Shown in pieces: positions 25,125-34,399 of a stretch of DNA of 64,000 nucleotides. The position numbers and the translations under genes are program-made. The notes under the pieces were generated by a model. The model was given only the letters and a program-made list of their open reading frames with translations. It did not search any database and was not told the DNA's origin. Every line of letters begins with the position of its first letter. Positions within the stretch are counted from its first letter, which is position 1. Source of the DNA: an uncultured bacterium (GTDB taxonomy: Bacteria > Planctomycetota > Phycisphaerae > Phycisphaerales > SM1A02); assembly GCA_903919715.1 (NCBI GenBank), contig CAIXJC010000024.1:1-64000 (forward strand). The letters are read 5' to 3'.

Positions 25125-28100
25125 ATGGATATGAGAAATCTGCCTCGAGAATTTGATGAGGTTGGTCAACGCCTGCGCACAACACGCATTGTGGAGAGAT
25201 CGATCATTTTGGGTCGGACAATTGTTATGTCTCTCACGGCATGTATTGCAATCGATGCGCTTATTCGATTTCCATCACCATTGCGTTGGGTGATCCTTTT
25301 AGGTCTAATCATCTTTGCTGTTTGGATGATTCAACGTCGTCTTGTTCCAACCCTTGGATCACCATCATCACGCGTTCGATTAGCGCTCGAGGTTGAGAAA
25401 CGACACCCCCACGCTGTTGGCCGACTGGCGTCCGGTGTTGAATTTGCGGGCGATTCAAAGTTTAAAGGAAACGCATTCGCTGAACAGGTTGAGCGCGATG
25501 CCGCGGCGTTGGTTCCAATGAGCGCTATTTCGAGTTTGGTTTCAACAAAGCAAACAAAGAGAGAAAGTGTCGCCCTTGCAGTTGTCTTGTTGTTGTGGAT
25601 TGGATTTTTTGTAGTGTCGCCGAACTTGGCTCAAACTGGGCTTGTGCGGATGTTGGCTCCATGGATTACAGCCGATTGGCCAGCGCGTACCGGTATTCGA
25701 AGCACAACCTTTGCAACCCATCACCCAAAGCAAACAGCAGTTGCATTGAAAGCTGATTTGTTCCGCGGTAATCCAGAAACAGAACCAGTTTGGGTTCGGC
25801 TTCGCCGAACTGTCGAAGGGGTCACGGGTGCTTGGGAACAAATCCAACTGATTCACCAAGGGGAAACCCGATTTGAGCGTTTGGTCGAATCCGGATCTGA
25901 AGTGATTGAGTTTCAATTTCTAACGCGAGATGTTGAAACAGCAATACAGAGAATTGAATTTGTTGATGCACCAAAGCTTCAATCATTGGTGGCGCTTGTT
26001 ACTCCACCCACATACACCCAGGTGCTTCAACCACAACGATTTGACCTTGCTGATGGGACAAACAACCAAGGAAGGATTCCAGTTTCAATTCTGCAAGGAT
26101 CAATCATTTTGATTGAGATGAAACCACAAGGACGAATCTCAGTTTCGCCGATCGGGTCTGAGAGAGATGGTTGGCTTCGATCAACATTTGACTGGTCGAG
26201 TAACACAAAAAGTGAAAAACAAACAAGTCCAGACTTTTCCTTCAGCGAAACAGATGGGGTGTGGAGTCTCGTGTGGACTGCAGACAAATCAGGATTACTT
26301 ACGACTCGGTTGGTTGATGGGCACGGCGTGCAAAATATCGACGACATTCGAATCACATTTGATGTCGTAATCGACACAGCACCAGAGGCGGTTGTTGTGG
26401 ATCCAAGTGCTGACGAGACTGTTCTTCAGACAGCTCGTATCCCTCTTCGCGGAACAGCGCGTGATGATGTCGGACTTGATCACATCACACTTGAAGCAAC
26501 GAGATCTACCACATGGAAAAAAGAACTCGCTTCGGTTGAGACTATTGGATCTCATGAGGCTGAGGTGACAGCCACCTTCGATCTATCAAGCGCAAATGCG
26601 CAGCCAGGAGAGGTGTTCGAAATTGTGACCGTCGCCCATGATTCATTTCAGGTTGCTGGTGTTGCACGCGAAGGGACGCGTTCAAACCCCAGAAAGTTGC
26701 GTGTGTTGACACGCCCACAGTTCGAAGAGGAAACGAGAAATGCACTTGCTGTAGCCCGTCAGGGCGCCGTTCGAGCGAATGAACGTCAAGTGAATTTGTC
26801 GTCACGTGATGAACCGGCTTCAGCTCAGGTGCGTCCACAGACAGAAATCGGCGAACGTATTTCGACGATTAAGTCAATGATGAAGTCGCTCCAAAACAGA
26901 CTTGATAGAAATGATGTTCAAGATGATGCAACCCGCAGTTTGATCGAAGCCGCCACCGACATTTTGAAAGAGGCACAAATTCAGAGTGACGTTGCTCGAA
27001 ACAATCTTCAAGAAGTCACACAAAGTCAAATCAGTCCCTCAGACACAACCACACCGGAAAGTGCAAACAAAAAGATAGAAGAAGCAAAAATTGCACAGGG
27101 AGAGGTTCGCCGTGAATTGGATGACCTTGCCACACTTCTTGATCGCGACAAAGATGCTTGGGCGGCTGCCCGCAAGTTAGAGAAGGTTGCGGAGGCGATT
27201 ACCCAATCAGATACCGAGCGATCCAAAGCCGGCGCAAGCACAATTGGACGCAGTCGCGCTGACCTTTCAGCTGAAGAATCCGCAAATCTAGACCGTGCCG
27301 CTGATGAAGCGAAAGCCGCTGCGCAAACCGCGCGTGATACCGTCGAAGAATTGAAGGCTCGCGCAGAAAGCGTAAAAAAGGGAGACCCAGCACGCGCAGA
27401 GAATTTACGTCAAGCAGCTGAGCGTGGAGACCGCGAATCGTTGGCAGCTCATATGGAGCAGGCTGAGCGGGCGACGCGTGAAAATCGACTGGATGAGGCA
27501 CAGCGATCATCAGCTTCTGCAATGAAAACGGTTAACGAGATGATGAACGATCTTGCAGATGACGAAAAGGCTCGAACAGAAACATTACGCCGTCGACTTA
27601 CAAACCTGGCAGATGCACTTGAACAGTTGGTTCAGCAAGCGCAAAGCACAGAAGATCTGGGTCTCGCATTGATCACTGCTGAAGCAGCTGATGTTGTGCG
27701 TTCCGCTCCTGGTGTCGGACAACAGGCCGCCACGCTTTCACTGAATGCTTCAGGGGTTGCCGACGAAGGCCGTGCAGCAGGTCCAAGCGCACAAAAAGTG
27801 GTACGTATTATTGAGCGTGGTGCCGAGTCAGAGGGGCGGGCAGCAAGCGCACTCTCGTTGGCGTCACCAGAAATTGCGACCGGACATGAGAATCTTGTGC
27901 GAGGAACAGCACTCTTCCGTGAGGCGCTTGAGGCTGTTCGGCAACAAGAAAAGAAAAACGAGGATCAAGAAAAACAACAACGCGCACGCGAACTCGCACA
28001 GGCGTATAGCGCGCTTCGCGATCGACAAGAAGGCGTGTTGACGGCGACGAAAGGGTTGGTTGGTGTTGAAGCCGACCGCCGTGCGTTGGTTGAGGCGCGT

Positions 28101-28691
28101 CGACTGGGTGTTGAGCAAGAAAACATTCGACAAGGTATTTCTGCGATATCAGATGGTTCAACTGATGTTCAAAAGTCTCCAACATTCACAGAGGCAACAA
28201 AAATGGCGTTGGATTCAGCGGCGGCGGCCGCTACGGATTTACGAAATGGTCCACCAACAAACGGGACTGTGCAAATGGAGGGTGAAGTTCTTGAGATTCT
28301 TCGCGGGTTATCGAATGCGCTCAGCGAAGCGTCCAAAAAAGAAAATGATCCATTTGAAGATCCAAGTCAAGCCGCTGGAAGTGGTAGTGGCGGCCCTGGA
28401 GGTGAAGAAGAGAAGCCACTTATTCCGCCACTTGCAGAACTGAAGGTGATTCGTGCACTTCAACAGCGAATTTACGAGCGAACAAAGTCGGCCGAAACTA
28501 TAGAGTTGCCCAATGACGTACTCAAAAGCCTTTCACAACGACAAGAATCGATCGCAAAAATCGCCGATGATTTACGCAAGGAAATCGAACGCAAGATGAA
28601 AGAGCGAGAGTCTGGTGGTTCAGCCACACTTGTTCCGCCGCAAGGTGAGCCGCCGATTAAAGTTAACCCAAGTCCAAAGGACCCAAATTGA
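25125..28691 (+). CDS. Giant coiled-coil membrane protein, DUF4175-like (1188 aa)
   Basis: Three membrane helices lie in the first 190 residues (about 35-50, 55-68, 147-165). A beta-rich periplasmic part with Ig-like segments follows (VTPPTYT, PLRGTARDDVGLDHITLEA). From about residue 530 to the end it is almost continuous Ala/Glu/Arg/Gln-rich coiled coil, with a Gly/Ser linker near 1083-1100. The arrangement resembles DUF4175 proteins encoded beside MoxR/DUF58/Bat genes. It probably spans the periplasm as a scaffold. It overlaps the next gene by 4 bases. Confidence 0.85.
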   Translation: MDMRNLPREFDEVGQRLRTTRIVERSIILGRTIVMSLTACIAIDALIRFPSPLRWVILLGLIIFAVWMIQRRLVPTLGSPSSRVRLALEVEKRHPHAVGRLASGVEFAGDSKFKGNAFAEQVERDAAALVPMSAISSLVSTKQTKRESVALAVVLLLWIGFFVVSPNLAQTGLVRMLAPWITADWPARTGIRSTTFATHHPKQTAVALKADLFRGNPETEPVWVRLRRTVEGVTGAWEQIQLIHQGETRFERLVESGSEVIEFQFLTRDVETAIQRIEFVDAPKLQSLVALVTPPTYTQVLQPQRFDLADGTNNQGRIPVSILQGSIILIEMKPQGRISVSPIGSERDGWLRSTFDWSSNTKSEKQTSPDFSFSETDGVWSLVWTADKSGLLTTRLVDGHGVQNIDDIRITFDVVIDTAPEAVVVDPSADETVLQTARIPLRGTARDDVGLDHITLEATRSTTWKKELASVETIGSHEAEVTATFDLSSANAQPGEVFEIVTVAHDSFQVAGVAREGTRSNPRKLRVLTRPQFEEETRNALAVARQGAVRANERQVNLSSRDEPASAQVRPQTEIGERISTIKSMMKSLQNRLDRNDVQDDATRSLIEAATDILKEAQIQSDVARNNLQEVTQSQISPSDTTTPESANKKIEEAKIAQGEVRRELDDLATLLDRDKDAWAAARKLEKVAEAITQSDTERSKAGASTIGRSRADLSAEESANLDRAADEAKAAAQTARDTVEELKARAESVKKGDPARAENLRQAAERGDRESLAAHMEQAERATRENRLDEAQRSSASAMKTVNEMMNDLADDEKARTETLRRRLTNLADALEQLVQQAQSTEDLGLALITAEAADVVRSAPGVGQQAATLSLNASGVADEGRAAGPSAQKVVRIIERGAESEGRAASALSLASPEIATGHENLVRGTALFREALEAVRQQEKKNEDQEKQQRARELAQAYSALRDRQEGVLTATKGLVGVEADRRALVEARRLGVEQENIRQGISAISDGSTDVQKSPTFTEATKMALDSAAAAATDLRNGPPTNGTVQMEGEVLEILRGLSNALSEASKKENDPFEDPSQAAGSGSGGPGGEEEKPLIPPLAELKVIRALQQRIYERTKSAETIELPNDVLKSLSQRQESIAKIADDLRKEIERKMKERESGGSATLVPPQGEPPIKVNPSPKDPN

Positions 28692-29497
28692 AAACGATTC
28701 AGGTTTCATTCACGCTCTTATTGATAACCATTTGTTGTGGATTTAGTTACGCCGATGCGACACAAGAGGCACCAAAGAAGCCAGAAGGAACTGTGATTGT
28801 TCCGCCCGCGCAGGGACCAGTGACGAGCGCTCCCAATTCGGATCAAAGTAAGTCGCTCGACGATCTTTTGGGAATTAGTGAAAAGGACAGTAAAAAAACG
28901 AGTGCTGAAAATGATCGAACGCAGAAAGAAGCACTCAATCGAATCTTGAGCGAAAAGGAAGCGAAGAACACACTTGAAGCATCGATCGACGGGATGCGGC
29001 GGAGCGCGGTTCTTCTTGGAGAAAAAGAATCTGGGACAGCCGTACAAAGAATTCAAGAAGATGTTCTTGCGCGGCTCGACGCATTGATTCAGTCAGCGCA
29101 ATCACAACAGCAGCAACAGCAATCTTCCTCAAGTTCCTCATCGAGCAGTCAATCAAAGGGATCATCACAACCCAAAGGAAGCCAAGGCCAGAAAAAATCC
29201 GAATCAGCATCGGCTGAAGAACAGCGGCGAGCGGAAGCAAAACAGCGAGCAGAGAAACAGGGCGAGAAGGCATCCCCAGGAAAATCTAAACCATCTGGTG
29301 ATCAGCCCGGGGAATTGCCACCCGCAGTTGACGCAGTGAAGGGTGGTGTGATTGAGGAAACTGATGCAGAATGGGGAAACCTTCCACCGCGGACACGTGA
29401 AATTCTTCGCCAAGGTGTTCGAGAAAAAATGTCATCGGTGTATCGTCGCTGGACAGAAGCGTATTACCGCCGAATCGCTGAAGAAGCTAAGCCGTAA
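28688..29497 (+). CDS. Secreted low-complexity protein with Gln/Ser tract
   Basis: A signal peptide (TIQVSFTLLLITICCGFSYA) precedes a polar 269-residue chain. Residues 138-180 are a Gln run followed by a long Ser run and Lys/Gln/Ser repeats. The C-terminal 45 residues are ordered (WGNLPPRTREILRQG...YRRWTEAYYRRIAEE), a helix I have seen at the end of similar operons in planctomycetes. It likely interacts with the coiled-coil protein upstream. The Gln/Ser tract (codons around 29100-29160) is prone to length variation. Confidence 0.75.
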   Translation: MKTIQVSFTLLLITICCGFSYADATQEAPKKPEGTVIVPPAQGPVTSAPNSDQSKSLDDLLGISEKDSKKTSAENDRTQKEALNRILSEKEAKNTLEASIDGMRRSAVLLGEKESGTAVQRIQEDVLARLDALIQSAQSQQQQQQSSSSSSSSSQSKGSSQPKGSQGQKKSESASAEEQRRAEAKQRAEKQGEKASPGKSKPSGDQPGELPPAVDAVKGGVIEETDAEWGNLPPRTREILRQGVREKMSSVYRRWTEAYYRRIAEEAKP

Positions 29498-29520
29498 AGA
29501 ACAGACAAATTAAGATCCTC

Positions 29521-30699
29521 ATGATTTTTATCGTCTCATCCATCTTTGCATTTCAATCTCCGCCACAGACTGGCGGCAACAATTTGTCGCCAATAGCAGA
29601 GTCATCAAAAATCACGAACGAGACAACCGTTCCTTCTTCACCTGCAATCATCCCCCCTTCCACACCAACGGTAACGAATCCACCAACGAACCCACCTTCA
29701 CTTGTTCCTGGGATACCTAAATCATCTGTTGTCGGCGCAGAAAACAAACCAGCAAAGAATGAAATCACTCCAGAGTTAACAAAGTCTGTGCAGCGCGGTT
29801 TGGCATTTCTTGCGTCGTCACAAAATGATGATGGATCGTTTGGGCGTGGCCGCTATGGGAGGCATGTTGGTATTGCTGCTCTGGCCGCCTTGGCATTTAT
29901 GGCTGACGGAAATCTGCCAGGTCGCGGCCGATATGGAGAACAAGTTTCGCATGCACTTGAATATGTGTTGAACAATAAATCTGAGAGTGGATTACTCGCC
30001 GCGGAAAGCACAACTGGGCCGATGTATGGTCATGGATTTGCCACACTTTTTTTAGGTGAGGTCTATGGAATGAATCCAAACGATTCTCGCGTTCGAGATG
30101 CGCTCGTTCGTGCGATCGACTTGATCTTGAACAGCCAGAATGATGAGGGCGGGTGGCGATACAACCCAGTTCCATATGACGCAGATGTTTCTGTCACAAT
30201 TTGTCAGGTGATGGCAATGCGAAGTGCGCGCAATGCCGGAATCAAGATTCCAAAGGACACAATTGATCGAGCTGTTCGGTATGTTCGAGATTGCCAGAAT
30301 GCGGACGGTGGCTTTCGATATATGCGCCAGCCAGGAACAAGCGCATGGCCACGTACAGCAGCTGGTGTTGCGAGCCTTTTTTATGCTGGCGTGTACGAAG
30401 ACGATTCAATTGAACGAGGTTTGGAGTATCTAAGCAACAACTCTTCAATTGTTGCTGTTGGTGGACCACAATCTCAGGCACACTATTTTTACGGTCAGTA
30501 TTACGCGACCCAAGCGATGTATCTCGCTGGTGGGGATCGCTGGGAACATTGGTGGTCGCGCGTCCGCGATGAATTGATTGCGATGCAGAGTGATGACGGA
30601 TCGTGGATTGATCATCAGGCAGGCGAGGCGTACGCAACAGCAATGGCGTTGATTGTGCTTCAAATGCCGAATCGATATCTACCGATCTTTCAGCGATAA
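29521..30699 (+). CDS. Secreted prenyltransferase/squalene-cyclase-repeat toroid protein
   Basis: A short signal peptide and a Pro/Thr/Ser-rich linker (to residue about 85) precede an alpha/alpha toroid of repeats with the QnDdGSfG motif: LASSQNDDGSFG, LNSQNDEGGWRYN, RDCQNADGGFRYM and MQSDDGSW. A DADVSVT segment lies where terpene cyclases have DxDD-like acids, but the triad is incomplete. The relation to terpene metabolism is structural; a binding or scaffolding role in the envelope system is more likely. The spacing of 23 bases keeps it in the operon. Confidence 0.82.
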   Translation: MIFIVSSIFAFQSPPQTGGNNLSPIAESSKITNETTVPSSPAIIPPSTPTVTNPPTNPPSLVPGIPKSSVVGAENKPAKNEITPELTKSVQRGLAFLASSQNDDGSFGRGRYGRHVGIAALAALAFMADGNLPGRGRYGEQVSHALEYVLNNKSESGLLAAESTTGPMYGHGFATLFLGEVYGMNPNDSRVRDALVRAIDLILNSQNDEGGWRYNPVPYDADVSVTICQVMAMRSARNAGIKIPKDTIDRAVRYVRDCQNADGGFRYMRQPGTSAWPRTAAGVASLFYAGVYEDDSIERGLEYLSNNSSIVAVGGPQSQAHYFYGQYYATQAMYLAGGDRWEHWWSRVRDELIAMQSDDGSWIDHQAGEAYATAMALIVLQMPNRYLPIFQR

Positions 30700-30706
30700 G
30701 GGCTTC

Positions 30707-31846
30707 ATGATCAATTTCACTTTTATAGTCTCCATTTATCTAGCCGTATCTGGTGATACAACGCCGGCAATTGAAGTTTTAACGGCGCGCGGAGAATGGG
30801 TGCGCGCAACTAGAGATGACAGCGGCGTTATTCGTAGCGAAAAAGGCGTGGATATTGGGGCCACCGCTTTGGCGTGGAGTCCAGTGAGTGATGAAACGAC
30901 AACAATGGATCGTCCCCCATTCGCAATGACCAGACTCTCTGATGGTCAAATCATTATCGCAGCGTTCGGTGGATTTCATGAAGGGCCAGTTGGTCCAGTC
31001 GTTCGATGGAAACATCCAGGAATTGGGTTGATGGATATTCCTGTAGAACGCACATCATTCATTCAAGTTCAACCCATGAGTCAGCCACCGATCGCAAACG
31101 CTTCGGACGAAATTGTTTTACGAAATGGCGATCGCGTAACGGGTTTCATCGAATCGTTCGGTGAGCCTATTGTGATCGAAACCGACGGGAAAAAACGTGA
31201 AATACCAAGTGATCGAATCGCTGGGTTATCTCTCGTTTCGAAATCACCAACCATTGGTGCTGTGCGTGTTTGGTTGACCGACGGATCGGTCATTGACGGA
31301 TCATCTATCGCTGGCGTAGTGGGAGGTGGGTTTGTTCTGCAAGGAATGTCACTCATCAACAATCGATCATCGCTTCCAATCGAAGCCGAAGAAATTCGCT
31401 GTGTATCACAATCACCCAAGCGGATCGTTCCACTCTCTGCACTCAAGGCGCAGGTGCTTCCGCCAACAGCCATTGCGTTGCCGCGTGCGCAATATCCGGC
31501 GCCAAAGATCAGTTTGACTGATGACCCACTCGGTGCGTCCGCGATAGAAGTCCGGGGGCCGGAACGGCTCATCTACGAAATCCCCAAGGGATTTTCCGTC
31601 TTGAACGCGCATATAGAAATTCCACCATCGGTCCGTCCATGGGGGGATTGCGTAGTTGTACTGCGCCAAAATAGCCACGAGATCGGTCGTTACCCACTGT
31701 CTATAAAAAACCAGTCGGCACAGATCATGGTCTCTGTTCAGCCTGGCCCACTCGAGTTCGAGATCGAGGAGGCTGGTGGTGGACCCATTGGTGACATCGT
31801 GATCCTTCGTCGCGCAATTCTTATCGCCGCTGATGTTGGTGGATGA
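30707..31846 (+). CDS. Secreted beta-rich hypothetical protein
   Basis: The start at ATG 30707 gives a signal peptide (INFTFIVSIYLAVSG). The 379-residue chain has repeated strands such as LRNGDRVTGFIESFGEPIVIETDGKKREIP, typical of small SH3-like or NPCBM-adjacent beta domains. A C-terminal jelly-roll-like part follows (IPKGFSVLNAHIEIPPSVR, CVVVLRQNSHEIGRYPLS). It ends the MoxR operon 7 bases after the toroid gene. The last 435 bases are antisense to the extended comEC frame. The function is unknown. Confidence 0.75.
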   Translation: MINFTFIVSIYLAVSGDTTPAIEVLTARGEWVRATRDDSGVIRSEKGVDIGATALAWSPVSDETTTMDRPPFAMTRLSDGQIIIAAFGGFHEGPVGPVVRWKHPGIGLMDIPVERTSFIQVQPMSQPPIANASDEIVLRNGDRVTGFIESFGEPIVIETDGKKREIPSDRIAGLSLVSKSPTIGAVRVWLTDGSVIDGSSIAGVVGGGFVLQGMSLINNRSSLPIEAEEIRCVSQSPKRIVPLSALKAQVLPPTAIALPRAQYPAPKISLTDDPLGASAIEVRGPERLIYEIPKGFSVLNAHIEIPPSVRPWGDCVVVLRQNSHEIGRYPLSIKNQSAQIMVSVQPGPLEFEIEEAGGGPIGDIVILRRAILIAADVGG

Positions 31847-34354
31847 CAGAGAGAGCACCGCAGATTCGCGAACACCAATCACGCTCGGTGGGGCCGCACG
31901 CCAGAGTCCAGAATCACGCCACTGATATTTGAGTCCAGTCCATCTTCCAATCCAGACAGCGCCATCATCCTTCCACATGATCGAACATGCGTGGTCTCGT
32001 GCAGTCACAAGCCTCGTTGCATCAACAAGAAGATCACGCCATTGATCTTTCACAAGTCGACCGGGACCCGTTGACTGAAGAACAATTGGGGTTGCGAGAC
32101 GCCTTGCAAGTGCGGTAGCGCCCGGACGAAAACTGCCGTGATGTGGAAGTTCGAACACAGTCACATTATTGAGATCCTCGGGGGTTGGCGATTCCAATAC
32201 TGATCGACACGCCTCTTGCGCTGCATCACCCACCATTAGAATTGAAAAGTCACCATCGGAGATTCGAATAATGAGACTTCCGTCATTTGAGTCGTCAAAG
32301 AGACTCTCGCGGCCAGGGTGGAGCACTCTCCATTGCGTCGAACCAAAGATGCGCTCGTCGCCGCGAGCAAATTCTTCAACAACCGTACCGCTTGCTCGCA
32401 CTGCTCGCAGGGCTTCACATGCCGCACCACGTCGCGCCCATTTGATGAACTGCGGGGTTACCAAAACACGTGATACAGAAAACGCTTTCACAACTTCTGG
32501 AAGCGCGCCATAATGATCCAAATTCGGATGAGATATTACGACAGCATCAAGCGATTTCACCCCGAGAGCTCGAAGCGCAGGCACGACGGTTTGGGAGCCG
32601 ACCGCTGGCGCTCCCAGACTCCCACAATCAAAGACGACCGCTGATGATTCCGAACGAACGAGGTAACACGATCCATTCCCAACGTCGACCATATCGATTC
32701 GTACTCGCCAGTCTGGGATGTCAGTAATAGTTTGAACCGATGGGCCTAGAGTCGCTGCTCCTGGAAGTGTCGCGCAGAAACGTACGACACTGAGAATCAT
32801 TTTGGCGTTCACGACAGAGATCCATCCAGCGGCATATCCGATCGGTCTGCAAATTGGTTCTGCTGCGATCGCGACGTTAGAAGAGATCACCATTGCTGCG
32901 AAGCTTGGTGATAATGCGATTGTGCACGGAATACACCAGACAGGACAGACTCCAAAGTGTAAAGCGATAATTGGTGTTGTGACGACCCACGCAGAGAGTC
33001 CAGCAGCAAGTGGTTCCAGCGCACGTCGAAGCAACGTCGAGAACAAGCTGTAACCACAAATCATGCGGTGAAACAAGGCCGCGAAAAATGGCGATATATA
33101 TCGAAGCCCAAAGATTGCGCCGAAACTCAATTGAAATCCTGGTTGAGACGCAGCAAATGGGTCGCATAGAACAATGACAATTGCTGTCAATCCGATCAAC
33201 GATCCAAATTTGATTGATCGACCAAACGAGAGAACGATTGCCGCAGTCCCACCCATGAGTGCGGCCCGAATTGATGAGACTTCTGATTCGATCGAGCCAA
33301 TAAAAAGAATGGCGAGAATGATTAAAACGAGACCACCAAGTCGAGGTGCAATCTTCATTTTACGAATACACCAAAGTGCGCATGCTGCAAGAATTCCGAA
33401 ATTGAAACCAGATATCGCAACGAGATGTTGAACACCACTTGCTGCGAATGCTTTCGACACGGTTCGCAATCCAGGCCAGTTTGCACCAGTTGTTGATGCG
33501 GCAATGAGCGCAGTGGCATCAAGTCTTTGCTGCTCGCCGAGCGCACGATTCAAACTCGCATCGACCCCAGATCTCCAGCGTGCGAGCAAAGATGTCATAG
33601 AAAGCGGAGGGTGATCGCATTGGTGAATGAGATCTATGTTTGGAATCGACAGCATCGCGGCGATTCCGCGCATGCGACTCCATGCAGCCGAATTGAAGCC
33701 GCCGGGATTTGTTGGAAAATCGAATCCACCAAGCCATCCCTTCGCTTGAATTCGATCTCCTGCGGCGCAACCAGCAATGGTTCCTTCAACAATAACTCGT
33801 AGTGTTGCTGTGACTTGAAATCGTGCGCCATGACCATCGAGTAAGGCGTCTATCTGGAGATTGAAACGTGTTGATGGCGTGCGCGGTACAAATGGAGCCA
33901 GTGTGTCCTCTTCTAGGGCTTCACACTTGATAAGCGCATCGCGATACGCAAATTCATCTGCACGTGGGGTTGATACGACAATCCCCTCAACCCAGACCAA
34001 TTTTCGAATGGATTCTCCATGAGCGTCAAAGACCCCAAGCGATTCGACAAGCGCTTGCCAGTCCCGATCGACGACAGCCACTCGGACGGCACCAACGCCC
34101 GCCGCACCGATGAGGAGGCATGTGGCTGCAAGGACAGACCACCGTCGCCACGCCAGCGCCACTCCATGCGCGGCGAAGGCGACGGCGATCAACGCGGCGA
34201 CAGTGACAAGTCGGCCGTGTTCATCCAAAGCACCGTTGGCCCAAGCCAAGTTCACGCCGATTCCAGCGCCAGTAGCGCCAGCGACCATTGCACCAGCGAC
34301 CCAAGGAAGGAAGGCGTGTCGCGTTACTTTGTGACCGCCCATGCTGCGCGGCAT
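31412..34354 (-). CDS. comEC: ComEC/Rec2-type DNA uptake channel with antisense 3' extension
   Basis: ComEC carries single-stranded DNA across the inner membrane during transformation. The N-terminal helices and OB-like DUF4131 domain (to about residue 265), the multi-helix Competence domain (about 285-560, with LVAISGFNFGIL) and the C-terminal metallo-beta-lactamase-like domain (DVGNGSCYLVRS, SHPNLDHYGALPEV, LPHHGSFRPGA) are all present. The recognisable fold ends near residue 820. The frame then runs 145 more codons, entirely opposite the gene ending at 31846, and that tail is Trp/Arg-rich as shadow frames are. The comEC stop has probably been lost. Confidence 0.88.
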   Translation of the reverse strand: MPRSMGGHKVTRHAFLPWVAGAMVAGATGAGIGVNLAWANGALDEHGRLVTVAALIAVAFAAHGVALAWRRWSVLAATCLLIGAAGVGAVRVAVVDRDWQALVESLGVFDAHGESIRKLVWVEGIVVSTPRADEFAYRDALIKCEALEEDTLAPFVPRTPSTRFNLQIDALLDGHGARFQVTATLRVIVEGTIAGCAAGDRIQAKGWLGGFDFPTNPGGFNSAAWSRMRGIAAMLSIPNIDLIHQCDHPPLSMTSLLARWRSGVDASLNRALGEQQRLDATALIAASTTGANWPGLRTVSKAFAASGVQHLVAISGFNFGILAACALWCIRKMKIAPRLGGLVLIILAILFIGSIESEVSSIRAALMGGTAAIVLSFGRSIKFGSLIGLTAIVIVLCDPFAASQPGFQLSFGAIFGLRYISPFFAALFHRMICGYSLFSTLLRRALEPLAAGLSAWVVTTPIIALHFGVCPVWCIPCTIALSPSFAAMVISSNVAIAAEPICRPIGYAAGWISVVNAKMILSVVRFCATLPGAATLGPSVQTITDIPDWRVRIDMVDVGNGSCYLVRSESSAVVFDCGSLGAPAVGSQTVVPALRALGVKSLDAVVISHPNLDHYGALPEVVKAFSVSRVLVTPQFIKWARRGAACEALRAVRASGTVVEEFARGDERIFGSTQWRVLHPGRESLFDDSNDGSLIIRISDGDFSILMVGDAAQEACRSVLESPTPEDLNNVTVFELPHHGSFRPGATALARRLATPIVLQSTGPGRLVKDQWRDLLVDATRLVTARDHACSIMWKDDGAVWIGRWTGLKYQWRDSGLWRAAPPSVIGVRESAVLSLSSTNISGDKNCATKDHDVTNGSTTSLLDLELEWARLNRDHDLCRLVFYRQWVTTDLVAILAQYNYAIPPWTDRWWNFYMRVQDGKSLGDFVDEPFRPPDFYRGRTEWVISQTDLWRRILRTRQRNGCWRKHLRLECREWNDPLG

Positions 34355-34399
34355 CAGCGCACGCTACGACTTCGCCAACAGTTTCTAGAAAGCCTTCCC

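Noticed and set aside
29100-29165. CAG/TCA-rich tract as a possible CRISPR-like or microsatellite array
   Set aside because: It is in-frame Gln/Ser low complexity in a secreted protein, and there is no repeat-spacer structure.
18597-31846. The MoxR operon as a recently acquired island
   Set aside because: No integrase, repeats or tRNA flank it. Codon and base use look similar to the neighbours by eye, although I could not compute them.
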